Origin: Labia minor
Taxonomy: Eukaryota > Arthropoda > Insecta > Dermaptera > Spongiphoridae
NCBI GenBank assembly: GCA_963082975.1
Contig: OY720350.1
Coordinates: 43,540,734-43,604,733, forward strand
Length of the DNA: 64,000 nt
Reading direction: 5' to 3'
The notes beneath the pieces are model-generated. The model worked only from the letters and a program-made list of their open reading frames with translations. It did no database searches and was not told where the DNA came from. Both the position numbers and the translations under genes were made by a program. This document shows positions 36,029 through 48,555 of this stretch, piece after piece; the stretch's first letter is position 1, and each line of letters starts with the position of its first letter.

Positions 36029-37898
36029 ATTTTTTACTTTGATATAGAAGATAAAATAATGTCAAAAAAATAAATAAATAAAAAATGAAAGGAAAAGAAA
36101 AGAGTAAATCTTGTTAAGTATCTGACAGGTGGACCAGTAAGCCTACACGAACAGATAACAGTTTTATATACTATATATATATATATATATATAATATTAT
36201 ATATTTATATAATAATAATAATAATAATAATAAAACATGTCGTTTCAGCCTCCTTTGAAGGCTTTCTTCTCGTAAATGTCCCGAGACAAACGATTACAGT
36301 TATTTTTTAAAAAGAAACTGGCTATTCTAAGATTCAGGGATGCCGTTCTCGCTGTTGTTATTGTCGTTGTCAAATTTTTAATACGTGCTTTGTTTCGCAA
36401 GATGATCAATTCTTAAAAGAGGACCGGACCACCCCATGGGAGCTCATTTTATATTTTTTTTTATTTAATATATGGCATATCGTAATAGAATAAAAGAGAA
36501 TAAATGAGTAGAGAGATGAAATATTTCCAAGATCACAAAAAAGACATCTATTAACAGCGTTTTTATTAATGATAAAAAAAACTTAATAAAATAGATCTTG
36601 AAGTGAAATAAAATGAAATACCTAAATAAATAAAACAAATGTTGTTAATATATTTTGAATTAAGTTATATTAGTGGAACATGATGGGCGCCCCTCAATGA
36701 GGTTTTATTTCCACCTCCTCCTACTTATCACAAATAATAACAGCAGAAAGTAATAATAATATAAAATAATAATTCAAAATAATGAAAATGCACAATACAA
36801 TATACAATATATATTCCGAATGGCTGGTTGTTCTTTCTCGAAAATGGTCCTATACAAATTTTTAACAGGATATATATATATATATATACTATGACAGTGG
36901 TTTTACATATGTTAGAATTAAAATAACCCTTGATGATATATTCACGCCCTGAAGAGAACTAGGAAAGTATCACTAACAAATGAAGAACGGGTTCGTTGGC
37001 ATCCAGTGAGGCCTTACTTTAGTGAAAAACACATTTAGCGCATATTGGAGATAAAATTTAAATTACATTATAAATAATATATGGTAGTTATTGAACTAAA
37101 AGATGAAAATGGAGAGTTTTATAAAGATAAAAAAATATATGCCGTTAAGGTCGTTAAATTAATTATTATTATATACAAAACTTTCTGTTTTATAAATAAT
37201 TTTTATATAATAACCGATAAAAGTGTATTCTTTTCGAAGAAATTCCTAAAACAAAAATTCTATCATACATTTTGCAGATTCATACAAGATTCATTTAAGC
37301 CATATTTGTGATGAAAATATAAATATAACTACATATACTACATGGGCTTTTCAGCACAAAACATTAAACATTGTTCTCGAAGGAGCAGATGTGGGATAAC
37401 ATTTCTGTAACGATTGTTCACAAGTTTTTCCCATTAAAAAACAATGTTTAATCAAGATGCGATATTTCTGTTTTTCCATTTTTTTATGAAGGCAAAAGTA
37501 GTGTCACTCAAGCTTGTAAACGAATGGACGAAATGTCATGATACTTCATACATAAACTAGTGACAGATGAGTCTCTCGAAATGAGTCATGTTCATTTTCT
37601 AGTGGCGTCACCTAATGAAAAATCCCGGGACTTTTCAGCCCATGTACTATTTATTGGTGAACTAGGTAAGTAGACTAGGAGTAAATTATCAAACGCTAAA
37701 GGACTTTATATATATATTAATTCAACTAAGTATCTTTAACATTCAGAAAATTCTCATACAATGATTGGAGACCGAAATGACGACATTGGTTGAAAAGAGT
37801 TAGAGAATTAAATTTTTAAACCTTCTGTTTTCCTACTGGATGCTCACTGACTGACTCCATGTTCAAAAATACAATGATACCATTAATTTATATTATTA
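36029..37898. other. Non-coding DNA, unique block near 36236-36450
   Basis: AT array (about 36170-36192) and (AAT)n (about 36208-36231). The block 36236-36450 is GC-richer and non-repetitive. The 76-codon frame at 37081-37311 is Lys/Ile/Phe-rich and typical of AT-rich chance frames. Confidence 0.4.
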
Positions 37899-38791
37899 CT
37901 AGCTGATCAGAGCCCCAAGTCTGAGCTATAATCATCTAATTCCTACCCTGTCCCATCTGTCCCACGTCCCTTCCTACATTGCCCACTCACCACGTTCTTG
38001 GTCTTCCCAATCACACAGGACGTTTCCCAATCGGTTTTTCCAAATATATTTCGCCGATCTTTAATCTACCATTCTAGCCATAACCCCTTCCCATCCCAGC
38101 CTTCTCTATTTTATAACCTTAATAACCTTAACTATATCTGGAGATGCATAGAGGTCATGCAATTCCTCGTTATGCCATCTCCGCCATAGCTCGGTGATCT
38201 CATCTTTCTTTGGTCCTTAAATGCTGCAAATAATCCTAATATCAAATTCTCTAAATCTACTTTCTCCCAAGAACATCGACCACCCATATAATACAACAGA
38301 CAAAATAATTGTTTTAAATATTTCAATTTTCATTCATTTTGATAAAAGTTTTGATGAGTTAAGCCTCTTTACTGTATGATAACAGACGTTGCCCGATTGC
38401 GACCTCGATTTAAATTCTTATCCAATATTATTATCCTTTGTAATTATAGAATCTAAGTATTTAAATTTTTCTACATTTTCAAATTCTACTTTTTGTATGT
38501 TAAGAGTTTGTGTGTTAATAATGTTTTTCTTTCTTACTAAATATTTTGTTTTATCCCTATTAATTTCAATCCCCATCTTATTTCCTGCCTCAATTCCATC
38601 ATACAATACGTGTATACATAAGTGTCGGTTAAGTGAGAAATTTTTTTTTGATGTTCAATTGCTTTTGTTTATAATTCTAAATTACCAAGTGTCGGTTAAG
38701 TTAGAAATTTCTTTTTTTTTTGTTTCTATGACAGCAAAAAAGGAAACAAATTACATACATACATACAAACACTCTCCTTTATATATATAGA
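37899..38791 (-). mobile_element. Complete non-autonomous Helitron with captured LINE fragment
   Basis: On the minus strand the element begins A|TCTATATATATAAAGGAG at 38791 and ends GATCAGCTAG|T at 37899, preceded by a decayed form of the hairpin seen at 12192. Length is 893 bp. The first ~180 bp are Helitron sequence with a GTATGTATGTATGT stretch. The same segment, GTGTCGGTTAAGT plus AGAAATTTCTT on the plus strand, occurs twice near 38622 and 38688. Most of the rest is LINE RT 3' sequence. Confidence 0.85.
37915..38612 (-). pseudogene. LINE RT fragment inside Helitron
   Basis: Minus strand reads GIEINRDKTKYLVRKKNI (about 38522-38575), then VEFENVEKFKYLDSIITKD (about 38429-38485), a decayed LYGW..M.LG block and a GKRP block near 38010. 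This is the finger-thumb and C-terminal part of the same LINE family as 10780-11993. Multiple stops. Confidence 0.8.
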
Positions 38792-39577
38792 TAAAAATAC
38801 GTGGGTTGATACAATATTGATATATATATATATTATAGACCGGAAACTAGAAACATTTGATTACTAATTTTTTGATGAGGATGATGGTCTCCCATTCAGT
38901 GTCAAGGCTGTTATGCAGTCGTTAGTGGTTATGTATAGTTATGCGCATCCTAGTTGTTGACAAACAACAAATAAAGTTCTTAATCATTTTAACATTATAA
39001 TTGTTTCATAACAAAAATTATTATAATTTCAATTTCTTTAATTTTTTCATTAAATAACATACTTATTTTAGTAGTAATTAATATCTTGAAATTATATTTT
39101 TTTTTATTTAAAACACACTATAAAGTTTTGGCATGATTTAAATAAATAAAAAATCATCAAATTTAGTATTTTGTGTATTAATTTTTACACACATAATTTT
39201 TCATTTCATATAGATATTCATGATTTTAAACTCTAATTTAGAGATTTTTAACCCACACTATAGTTTCTTCCACCTACTCTTCCACCCTTATGATTTTATT
39301 TTGTCACTTTGTGTTATAATTGCAATGAATAATAAAATTGTTGAATTAATTAATCAACAACGTCAACAACAAAACAATTTTTTTTTTATTTTTTTGATTC
39401 ACTTTTTCTCATTCTAATATTCATTTACATATAAATAGTCCCATTTAATTTTATTATATAATTTTTTTTATTGATATCAAATTAGGTTAAATTATCTCAC
39501 TTATAAAAAAACAATATTTTTTAACCTTTCTTAAAGAAGTCATATTTATTAGATCTCGCTATTCTTATTCGCACCTG
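38792..39577. other. AT-rich non-coding DNA
   Basis: No element ends or coding frame recognised. Confidence 0.4.
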
Positions 39578-40604
39578 CAGAGGCGGATTAAACGCCGGGC
39601 GGACCGGCCCGGGGCCCACCGAAACCTAAATAAAAATATTTCCTTAAAATAAATTTAAATAAGTTGACCTGTGGCCAGGTCCGAACCGACCGACGGTTTG
39701 AAATAAATTAATTTCCAGCTACAGAAACAATTTCAAATAATTTTCATATATCTATTAATGTAATAAAAAACAGATATGGATACATAAATAATAAATATAA
39801 ACATTTTTAATTTTATTTTATTTATAATATATATGCAAGACCAGGCTGTGACGTCATGCATGGCTGGATGACGTCATATAATTTTTAATCAAGAAAAAAC
39901 TAATAAATATGATTTTTTTCGAGGATAAAACCAATACAAAATGCATGATTCGTGGTGATATATAAAAAAATCTCCTTTGGTGTGAAAATAACCCTTTCCT
40001 TCCTATCGTCGATCGCTAATACTACCACTTCCGGTTTCCGGAATTGCACCAAAAGTTGATCAATTCATCCCACTGATGCATTAAGTAAATATACCAAATT
40101 TCATCAAAATTGGTTGAGCCGTTCAGGCTGTACACATCTATACGGACGGACAGACGGACGGACAGACGGACGGACGGACAGACGGACAGACATCATGCTA
40201 AAAATACTTTTTTCTGTTAAGAAAATGCATGATTCGTGGAGATATGTAAAAATCTCCACATGTGAAATTTGGTGTGAAAACAATACCTCCCTTACTATCG
40301 TCGGTCGGTAAAAAACTGTTGAGTTTATGGATAATCGGAGTTTAAATAAAACAAGTTATTCTTGATACAGATCTTTATTCGGTCGTGTTTGAACCCCGAC
40401 TAACTTAAGAAAAAATAATCAATTTTGGGTCTCGGCGACCACAGTAAAAATTATGTATTTTTTACATAAGTACTATATATGTAAGTATAAAACAGCCTAA
40501 ATTATAATATAAACAAAATTTGTCTTTCAATTATAATTGTAAATAACAGAGGGCCCATTTCAATTTTACCGCCCGGGGCCCCCAATCAACTTAATCCGCC
40601 ACTG
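39578..40604. mobile_element. hAT MITE carrying a nested HINE-B
   Basis: The left end is CAGAGGCGGATTAA and the right end is the complement of CAGTGGCGGATTAA. Flanking octamers CGCACCTG (39570-39577) and CGCACCAG (40605-40612) match at 7 of 8 positions. Both ends carry CCCGGGGCCC-type GC-rich sequence. HINE-B (39660-40309) has inserted inside; without it the element is 377 bp. Confidence 0.88.
39660..40309 (-). mobile_element. HINE-B copy 3, full length, nested in hAT
   Basis: Left TAAGTTGACCTGTGGCCAGG hairpin then ACCGACCGACGG; right CGTCGGTCGGT. A GGAC/AGAC microsatellite spans about 40144-40190. It is well conserved compared with 16369, so insertion into the hAT was relatively recent. Confidence 0.92.
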
Positions 40605-42225
40605 CGCACCAGCCATATTCCTCTAACTGTACCCACTTTTACCTTCTGCCAATTTAATGCAGTTTTTAATTTTATAAGCAGTAACGAGTAAGAATATATA
40701 TATTTTTTTTTGAATAAGGAGAATTTGTTGGTATAATAAATATATAATATAATAAATAAAATACACATGTTTAAAATATAATATAGAGTCAAATAAATAT
40801 AACCTAGATAATATCGATTGAATCCTTTACTTGGTAAACAACGATATTATCTATTAAATTTATTTTGATATATGCCATATAGTATATGTTATATGAGCAT
40901 ATAAAAATTTTATTAAAACCCATTTTTTTTTATTTATTTTTTGTAAATACTATCACCAAATAACCGTTATGAGTGCAAATGAATGTTGTTTCCACACGGT
41001 CTCTAAATTGAAATGTTGATATCAGGACCTATTTAAAGGCCCTAACACCGCCTCGCGAGAATCCTTGGGAGCCATTGTCTCAACGGTTATCGTTTCTTCG
41101 AGGTTAGACGCCAATTGACTTTGTAACCCACCCTTCATCCCCATCCCCATTACAATCCACCTTGAAGAGAAGAAGCAACATTTGCTCTTTCCAATTGTCC
41201 CCTTTACCCCCCCCCCCCCCAACCCACTCTTTTCCATCGACCAAAACCCCATTCCAGTCTCTCTTTGAATTGAAACGGTGAATTTGTCCGCATACGAGAA
41301 GAGCATTATCAACTGTTCAACGTTCACAAGCATCTGTGTCGTCTAATTTACCTCCCATGCTTAGGGATCAATACCTAATTGGGATGCAATTAGTCGCCAG
41401 TTAACAATAATCGTTTTGGTGTTTACTTTACATACTAATAGTAATGTTTATAGGAAGATTTAAAACAGCTTTTATATTATTTTTCTATTTTTATGGTTTA
41501 CTTAAATAAAAATAAATCGAAATATACTGTAAATCAAACTATCGAATAAAAATAAAAAAAGTTGAGAGAATTTTATATTTATATAAATCTTTTTTTATTT
41601 TTTATTTTTTTTTATACCTTTATAGGTATAAGATAGAGCCAAAAACATTTTTATATATTTATTTTATACTTAACATTCATATCATTTAATAATTAATCTT
41701 TTCTTTTATATTTTGAATAGATTATTTATAAAAATATAATTAAGTAATCATAGTATTAAGTAAGTATTCTTTTGAACAAAAATAAAAAAAAAATGTTCCT
41801 TTATCCCTTGGGAACATATTTGAAGTGAAAGTTATAAAAGACAAACAAAATTCAAGTTGAAAAGAGAAGATAGATTGTTGATATGGATAACGAACACAAA
41901 AAAGATATCTTTCAATTGATCCAATTTTTTTAAAAATTTCAAATTTTTGTAATATAATCTAATGTTATATAAATATTACCAAAACAGTGAATGGGACAGA
42001 ATAAAATTTATCAGAACTTAGTTTAATTTCCACTTCAATATAATAATTCTAATAATTTTTAAATTTTAAGTAATGTTTTGATTATACCTTTATATATCCA
42101 ATAAATATATAATTTGTTTTGGATGTTATCTGATACGTTTTTATTTTTAGCAACTTTTCTTTACAGCGTCCCCGATATACAACATTTCGATAATAAAGAG
42201 AAAGTGAAAATTTCTGATTATTTTC
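40605..42225. other. Non-coding DNA with a GC-richer unique block
   Basis: The block 40980-41430 is GC-rich for this window and non-repetitive apart from a poly-C run of 14 (41207-41220). The 103-codon minus frame across it (41022-41333) reads GC-skewed sequence and lacks recognisable domains, so I do not call it. The remainder is AT-rich. Confidence 0.4.
41803..41814. promoter_or_regulatory. COE/EBF-type palindrome
   Basis: ATCCCTTGGGAA fits the COE/EBF consensus (A/T)TCCCNNGGGA(A/T). It is embedded in TTATCCCTTGGGAACAT, which recurs exactly at 43023-43039. ATGTTCC (41793-41799) and GGAACAT (41811-41817) form an additional inverted pair. Function is inference. Confidence 0.4.
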
Positions 42226-42531
42226 ATGTTAGTTAATGAGATTTGAATCTCAATGTTTCTGTTTCGGTGCCTACTTTGGCGCCATTTCCAAGACTATTTT
42301 AGGAGAGGATTTTTATAATTCTTGATCTGTGATCAATAGTCAAAGATGAAATTTTAGTTTGAATGAATGAGTAATGTAGCAGTCGGCGTGAGAGTGCCTG
42401 GGATAATACTGAGCTTCAAGTAAGTTAAACATTGCCCAATCATTAAACCCAAAACCTGGAATCCTAAGAATCTTTTGAAAATGGTGCCAAAATTGGGATA
42501 GAAACGTCAGGATTCAAATCTCACTAACCAT
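42226..42531. mobile_element. Foldback MITE
   Basis: About 60-bp imperfect terminal inverted repeats. The left reads TGAGATTTGAATC, GTTTCT, then TTTGGCGCCATTT; the complement of the right end reads the same blocks with small gaps. No target duplication or transposase relation is evident, so the superfamily is unknown. Confidence 0.6.
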
Positions 42532-44799
42532 TATAAAAGCAACCCTGAATTAACCTTTAAATATATGTAGGTATATTAATTAAAAGAAAGAGAAAAAAGT
42601 TTCACATACGTGATTATAGTTTGGATTTTGTTATCCATTTTCATTTGATCACCTTTATCATTACATCATGATGTTCTCTAGGATAAGTAATATATTTCCA
42701 GCTACTTAAGTTACCCGGACGTAAAAGTAAGTATTTCCTCTCCGGGACTTTACAACATCAAATGTTTTTAAAGCCTTTTCCTTAACACCTGAGACTTTTC
42801 GACCTTTTAAATAGTTCTAAGGCATTTTATTTTTTAAAAGATAATCTGGATTAAGTTGTTCACGTATTTGGGGGATGAAATATGTCTATCCCGTTTTTAA
42901 GACAGTAACTGTGTGTGTGGTTAAGTATTTAGTTTACTTTATTTCTTCATTTTAAGTACAGTCATGATCATGATTCTTTTTTTATCACTAATAAGAATTT
43001 TTTGTGTTTTTTATATATAAAGTTATCCCTTGGGAACATTCTATCAATTATAGTTATAATATAATATAGTTCTAATATCATAGCATCTGCTTCATCAAGA
43101 TGGTTTTCTTTCACAAATTGTTTTTGTTTTATTCATATTGATCTATCTGTTCTTTGCTTTCTAATGTCCTCAGGATCTTATTCTTCCTCTTATCTTTCTC
43201 CCCTCTCGACAGAACCTCATTTAACTCATGTAAAAATGCTTCAACTCATCGATGCTATAAAGTCCACGATATGTTCTTCGATGTTAGTTTTAAGGTGTAA
43301 AGTTTTTCCTAGCCAAATTTCTTTGACTGGCTCCTTTTCACTCACAACGCCCTCTAAGTATCTTTCAAAAACCACCTCAGGCCATAGTTTCATTCACGCA
43401 GAGTAGTTTTCTTTTTATGACAGCTTGCCATGCTGTGTGAGTTTTAAACAACGTAGGATGTTGCTGATCTTCAAGTATGATGCTCAGAGAAGGCAGCGTT
43501 GTGAAAAAAATCTGCGGTTGGTTCCTCTTTAATTGAAAAAATGAAAACAAAAAAAGCTGGTGCAAACCCATCACACAACTTTCACTTGACACATTACATT
43601 TTTACACTTTTTGCAATTTTATTTTAAAGTTACGATCAATTTAGATCATATATTATATCGATTCATTTTATATTATTATTAACAATATGAAAACCTTAGT
43701 TATCCAATTTTAAAAAAAATTAAAGATAATTTAGAAGAAGCCATTTCCTAAATTCACCATTTAAGTTATGTCAAAGTATTTCAATATAGATACAATCTTT
43801 CTAATATTAAATATAACTTTATTTGATATTGATGGAGGAAGTAAAATCAAAATTGTTAAATTAGTTTTTGAAAAAGCTGCAAAAAAAAAAAAAGATTAAA
43901 ATCACTACATGTAAAGTAGTACGATTTTAATAAAAAATTGTTGTAACATTCCAGGAATTTACATATTTTAAATACGGAATTTCAAATGAATCTTTTAATT
44001 TTTGCTGTTCACCTTCCTACACAGACTATTTGGAGAAATAATTTTTTTGTAAGGGGTGAAACGAATTTTGAATAAAAAATTGAATTAAAATTTTTAACCA
44101 AATGCTATTTTTGCTCTTAATTCTATCATAATGATAAAAGTAAAATTATCAAAATCTAAGAAATGTATTAAATTTAATTATACATGTTCCGTTTAATTAT
44201 ATTAGTTATAAATAGTTCGCTCTCATATTAATTTTCAAGTGTGTGTCTTGTAATTCTCTTGATTTGAATTTCTACTCAATGTTGAGTACGCAGTTGAGCA
44301 TTCAAATTATTCTCCTCTCATATTGAATAAGGTTATTAAAAGAAAAGCGAGCACTCACAAGGTAAAAAAGAAGAATAAAATCAACAACCCGGGGACACTT
44401 AAACGTTTATCTGAAAAAAATTATTTTTCTTTCTTTGTATAATCAAAGGAAGAATGAAATTTTAAATATAAATGCAGCTCCCCTTTCTTGATTGGAAATT
44501 TCATTACTATAGAATGGAAATGAAAGAAAATTGATAATATTATAATGTTTATGAATGATCATTAAAAAATTCTATGTCATACATTTGAGGAGATTATATA
44601 ATGAAGAATTGCAATGAATACAACATTATATATATATATAAAGAATCAAAAAAAATATTTTTAAAACTTGAATTAAAATGACTAAATTACATTCTCTTGG
44701 TTTTTATTTTTAGTATAAATACTCAATTATTAATTACTACTATATTTTAAAGTGAAAAATTTCCGACAGTGAATATAAAATTAATACTTTGGAAATTAA
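42532..44799. other. Non-coding DNA with a coding-like patch on the minus strand
   Basis: Around 43242-43380 the minus strand is open for about 45 codons with protein-like composition, including ERYLEGVVSEKEP and EIWLGKTLHLKTN. It ends at a stop and has no recognised homology. It could be a decayed transposase exon. Another COE-type palindrome is at 43025. The rest is AT-rich. Confidence 0.35.
43025..43036. promoter_or_regulatory. COE/EBF-type palindrome, second copy
   Basis: Same ATCCCTTGGGAA as at 41803, within a shared 17-bp string; the surrounding bases are not otherwise alike. Confidence 0.4.
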
Positions 44800-45375
44800 C
44801 ACTTCCGGTTTCCGGATATACACAAAAGTTGATGCATTCATGCTACTGATGCATTAAGTAAATATATCAAATTTTATAAAAATCCGTTGAACCGTTCAAG
44901 CTATACACGTCTATACGGAGACAAAATAGACCAGTGATTCTCAACCTTTTTTTTACCGCGGCACACTTTTAACGGTTTAAAAATTTGGAGGCACACAAAG
45001 AAAAAGATAAGTGTAAAAGTTATTTACTTATTTACCATATTGGAAAAAAGTCGAAAATGTTTAAGAGCCTGATCGCAAAAACATTTTACCTTTTTTTTAA
45101 AATACATATAAAATAAATAAGTACTTTTTCTTAATTTGAACTTTAGATTTGTAAAAGTTGGCGGCACATTTTGAAAATCTCGCGGCACACAAAAGTGCCG
45201 CGGCACAGTGGTTGAGAATCACTGCAATAGACAGACGACCGAACAGACGGACGGACATCATACTAAAAATACTTTTTTCTGTTAAGAAAATGCATGATTC
45301 GTGGAGATATGTAAAAATCTCCACATGTGAAATTTGGTGTGAAAACAATACCTCCCTTACTATCGTTGATCCGTA
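44800..45375 (-). mobile_element. HINE-B copy 4, 3'-truncated, split by a hAT
   Basis: Retains the part from CACTTCCGGTTTCCGG through GATGCATTAAGTAAATAT and the CATGATTCGTGGAGATATG block to a degraded 5' terminus (about 45363-45375). The hairpin half is missing. A hAT MITE (44932-45224) lies inside, next to the GGAC-type microsatellite. Confidence 0.85.
44932..45224. mobile_element. hAT MITE nested in HINE-B
   Basis: 293 bp with 15-bp perfect terminal inverted repeats CAGTGATTCTCAACC and GC-rich subterminal GCCGCGGCAC sequence. Flanking octamers AAATAGAC (44924-44931) and CAATAGAC (45225-45232) match at 7 of 8. Its interior CTTAAACATTTTCG block links it to 1853-2365 and 54754-55167. Confidence 0.92.
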
Positions 45376-46177
45376 ATAATAAAGTTATACGAATAATGAC
45401 CACGCTATTGTTTTTAGTTTTTATTTTAATTTTCATTATCAAAAGTTAGTTTATTTCTTTTTAATAAAATAACTTTATTAATATATTTATTAAAAATTAA
45501 AGAATTTCACTAACGAAACTCTATAGAAATTGTTATAGTTTTCAATATAAACTTAAACATGAAGTTTATCAATTGTTTGAGAAAATGAAATAATTATTTT
45601 ACCCCATGTTTTTTAATAATTTAAATTGACTGTTTATTAATCAAATGGAGTGAATTGAGGACAATGGGCGGTTGAGAGGAGCCCCGGGTGCATATTCCCA
45701 TCAAGAGACTAACCCATTCAAGTTTCCCTAAGAGTTGTTAACTAATGTATTATCTTGAGATTTCCTCGGGCGGCAAGAAATAATTTCATCTCAAAATGCA
45801 AATTTTGTTAAGACATTCATAACGAAATGTCAAAGAAAATAAGCCAAATCCAACCAACACCAATGCAACTTTCAAAATTACATTTTAATTATAAAATAAT
45901 ATTGAAAAGGTAAGATTTATTTTCAATTCACTTTCTCTCTCTTTTCAGTCTTGTTATTATTTTTATTACTAGCTGCTAAGTTTTGCCTTACACCCTGCAG
46001 ACTCCATTTTTAGATAAGGGCCTCTGTCCTACTCGTTATATATATGTTAGTACATATAATGTTTCGAAACATTGATCAAATGTTAAATAATGTCATTCAA
46101 AATTTTAAGACCAGTTTTCTCCCATTTTCTTTAAAAATATATGTATATATATCAATAAAATTTAAATATTTCTTTTT
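45376..46177. other. Non-coding DNA; Helitron 3'-end remnant
   Basis: CTAG at 45969-45972, read on the minus strand, ends TTAGCAGCTAG|T like the Helitron end at 12216, suggesting a small decayed Helitron extending to about 46045. The unique block 45650-45790 is GC-richer. No gene. Confidence 0.35.
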
Positions 46178-46769
46178 ACTATCTCGTATTGCGATGATGA
46201 AAATTTTCTATGTTGAGATTTTGATGTTTTTATACGTTTTGAAGGTTCCTGAATCATTTTCACTAAGGTTGAGAAAAATGTGTGTGTGTGTGAGTATGTA
46301 TGTATGTAACCAAGATTACGCAAAAAAGGTTTGAGCTAGAATGATGAAATTTGGTACATGGGCATTATTCAAAATTCATAGTTTTCTATCAACTTTTGAG
46401 AAATGTAGCTCAACCGGAAGAGGGTCATTACCTACAACGTTTTGATTTTTTTTCTTCTAAAGTGACCGTAAAAATAAAGATATATGTTTGATAATTTTTC
46501 ACATGATTAATAATTGTATAAAACTGCTATATATAGAATTTCAGCTTGATTTATTTGCTGAAAGTACCAGAATTAATTTTTTATCACTGCAAATCTCACG
46601 CGCCAACACGTGACGTGGTGCCATCAACAAAGTGCCAAACATGCGCTGGTTTACTAAATATTATTTATTAATTTTAATTTATAATTTAATTAATTTAATT
46701 TAATTTAAATTAATGTAGGTTATTTAATCCAATTCAAATTTGCGGGATAGTAGAGTGGAGACACTCCAG
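46178..46769 (+). mobile_element. HINE-A copy 6, 5'-extended subtype
   Basis: The terminus is ACTATCTCGTATTGCG without the usual snap-back arm. The 3' end is AGAGTGGAGACACTCCAG. The 27 bases before the terminus (46151-46177, starting ATCAATAAAATTTAAATA) are identical to the bases before the second terminus of copy 8, although they lie outside the family consensus. Confidence 0.9.
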
Positions 46770-47802
46770 ATTTTTTAATATTTAAAAAAAAAGTTTATTT
46801 AAAGTATTAATTAAATATCAAATATACTAATCAGTGCCGGTGGTTTTCTTTCTCATATGATGTGGTCAGTCAGAAGATTATAGAAATATTAAATTTAAAA
46901 TTACATTTAATATTACATTTATTATTATTATTTTAAGTATTAAATTAATTTAAAATTCATATTTTTGAATATTTATTTTTTTTTATATTTATAATTTATA
47001 AAAAATATTAATCGATGTCACTTTTTGATAAATAACTTAATTCAAAAAGTAAAAGGATTCTTTTAATGAGACAAGTTAGTTGTATCTGAACTTTGTAAAC
47101 CGCTTTTGGAAATAAATAATCCTATTTCTCAGACGGCCAGTCACCCACGCATTATCTTCTCTATTCCCATTTCTGAATGTGTCGGTGTGTCTTTATTAAC
47201 ATTTTGAACTATGTGCTTCGGGCCAAGTTTGAATAGTTTTGCCAACAGAACCATTTAGGTCATCTTTTGAATTCTGTAACAGTCATTTTACAAAGTCAAG
47301 TAAGAGAAAGAAAAATGTTACAACCAAGACAAAAAAAAAGAATATTTTTTTTTGTCCTGGAAATACATCCAATGATGAAGAGACCTATTAAGGTTTTTGT
47401 TTCATACATAAATAAAAATAAATAAATTTGATATGAAATAGTTCAATAGAAATGATGAACGCTTATTTTCACATTCATTGTTATTGGAAGTATTGTATTC
47501 TCTTTCAATCACAGCTCTTCTGTATGTTTACTGATGCATTTCGACCCATTCATGATCCAAATCATCAATTTATAAGCAATTTGAAAAAGAAATGATACAA
47601 TATTTTTTTTTAGATAGAAAGTGAATTTAATAATTCTCTATCCCCAATGTCTAATATCAAAATTGGTCAATTTTCATTCACTTTTTTTTAAAATTATAAA
47701 TAAAGGTATATTATATAATATTAATATAGTATTTAATAATATAATATTGTCTTTTATTGGACTTACCATAAACCAAATTAATTTATCTTATAATAAATAA
47801 AT
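46770..47802. other. Non-coding DNA, unique block near 47090-47310
   Basis: The block 47090-47310 is less AT-rich and non-repetitive. No coding frame or element ends. Confidence 0.4.
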
Positions 47803-48555
47803 CTGGAGTGTCTCCACTCGACTATCTCGCAAATTTGAATTGGATTTAATAATATATATTATATTTAAATTATATATTATATTATAAATTATATTTAATT
47901 AATTATAAATTATAAATTAAAATTAATAAATAATATTATTAAACCAGCGAGTCTTTGGCTCTTTGATGATGGCACCACGTCACGTGCTGGCGTGTGATTT
48001 GCAGTTTTAAAAAATTAATTCCGGTACTTTCAGCGATTCAAGCTGAAATTCTATATTTCTCAAAAGTTGATTGAAAACTACGAATTTAAAATTTAGAATA
48101 ATTGCGGCCCACTCAAAGTTTTGATGCGGCCCACTATCGACTCAAAAATCGACGTTTTTAAAGAATTCACAGTCCGGCAAGCGACCTATAACTTCGAGGC
48201 TATAAAAAAAGGCTGTGCAACATTCAAAAACAAAAAACCACCTCTATCCCCAAAAATCTCCATAAGTTTTGAGACATTCACTAGCTAGGCTTAACCATAT
48301 TCTGGTAATTTTGCGGCTCAGTTAAATATTTAAGTTTGCGATGTGGCCCATTAAATTAAAAGGTTGGACATCCCTGTTCTAGCTCAAACCGTTTTTGCGT
48401 AATCTTGTCTACACACACAACATACACACACAACATACACACACACACAGACATTTTTCTTAACCTTAGTAAAAATGACTCAGGAACCTTCGAAACGTAT
48501 AAAAACATCAAAATCTCGACATCGAAAATTTTCGTGATCGCAAATCTATCTCTGA
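47803..48555 (-). mobile_element. HINE-A copy 7, interrupted
   Basis: Minus-strand copy with the perfect 3' hairpin CTGGAGTGTCTCCACTCG at the left. The right end is decayed (CTATCTCTGACGACA). A hAT-like piece (about 48106-48376) replaces about 25 bp of the element. Confidence 0.88.
48106..48376. mobile_element. hAT-like insertion in HINE-A copy 7
   Basis: The right end is the complement of CAGGGATGTCCAACC, a common hAT terminus. Two GCGGCCCAC motifs lie near 48103-48140. The left terminus is not clear because the junction has lost HINE sequence. Confidence 0.55.

Noticed and set aside
38389..38790. 133-codon plus frame
   Set aside because: Antisense of the LINE fragment and Helitron 5' region.
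40144..40190. CRISPR-like or satellite array
   Set aside because: Simple GGAC/AGAC microsatellite belonging to HINE-B.
41022..41333. 103-codon minus frame in a GC-richer block
   Set aside because: Contains a poly-C run giving Gly repeats and lacks any recognisable motif or splice context. The block may be regulatory.
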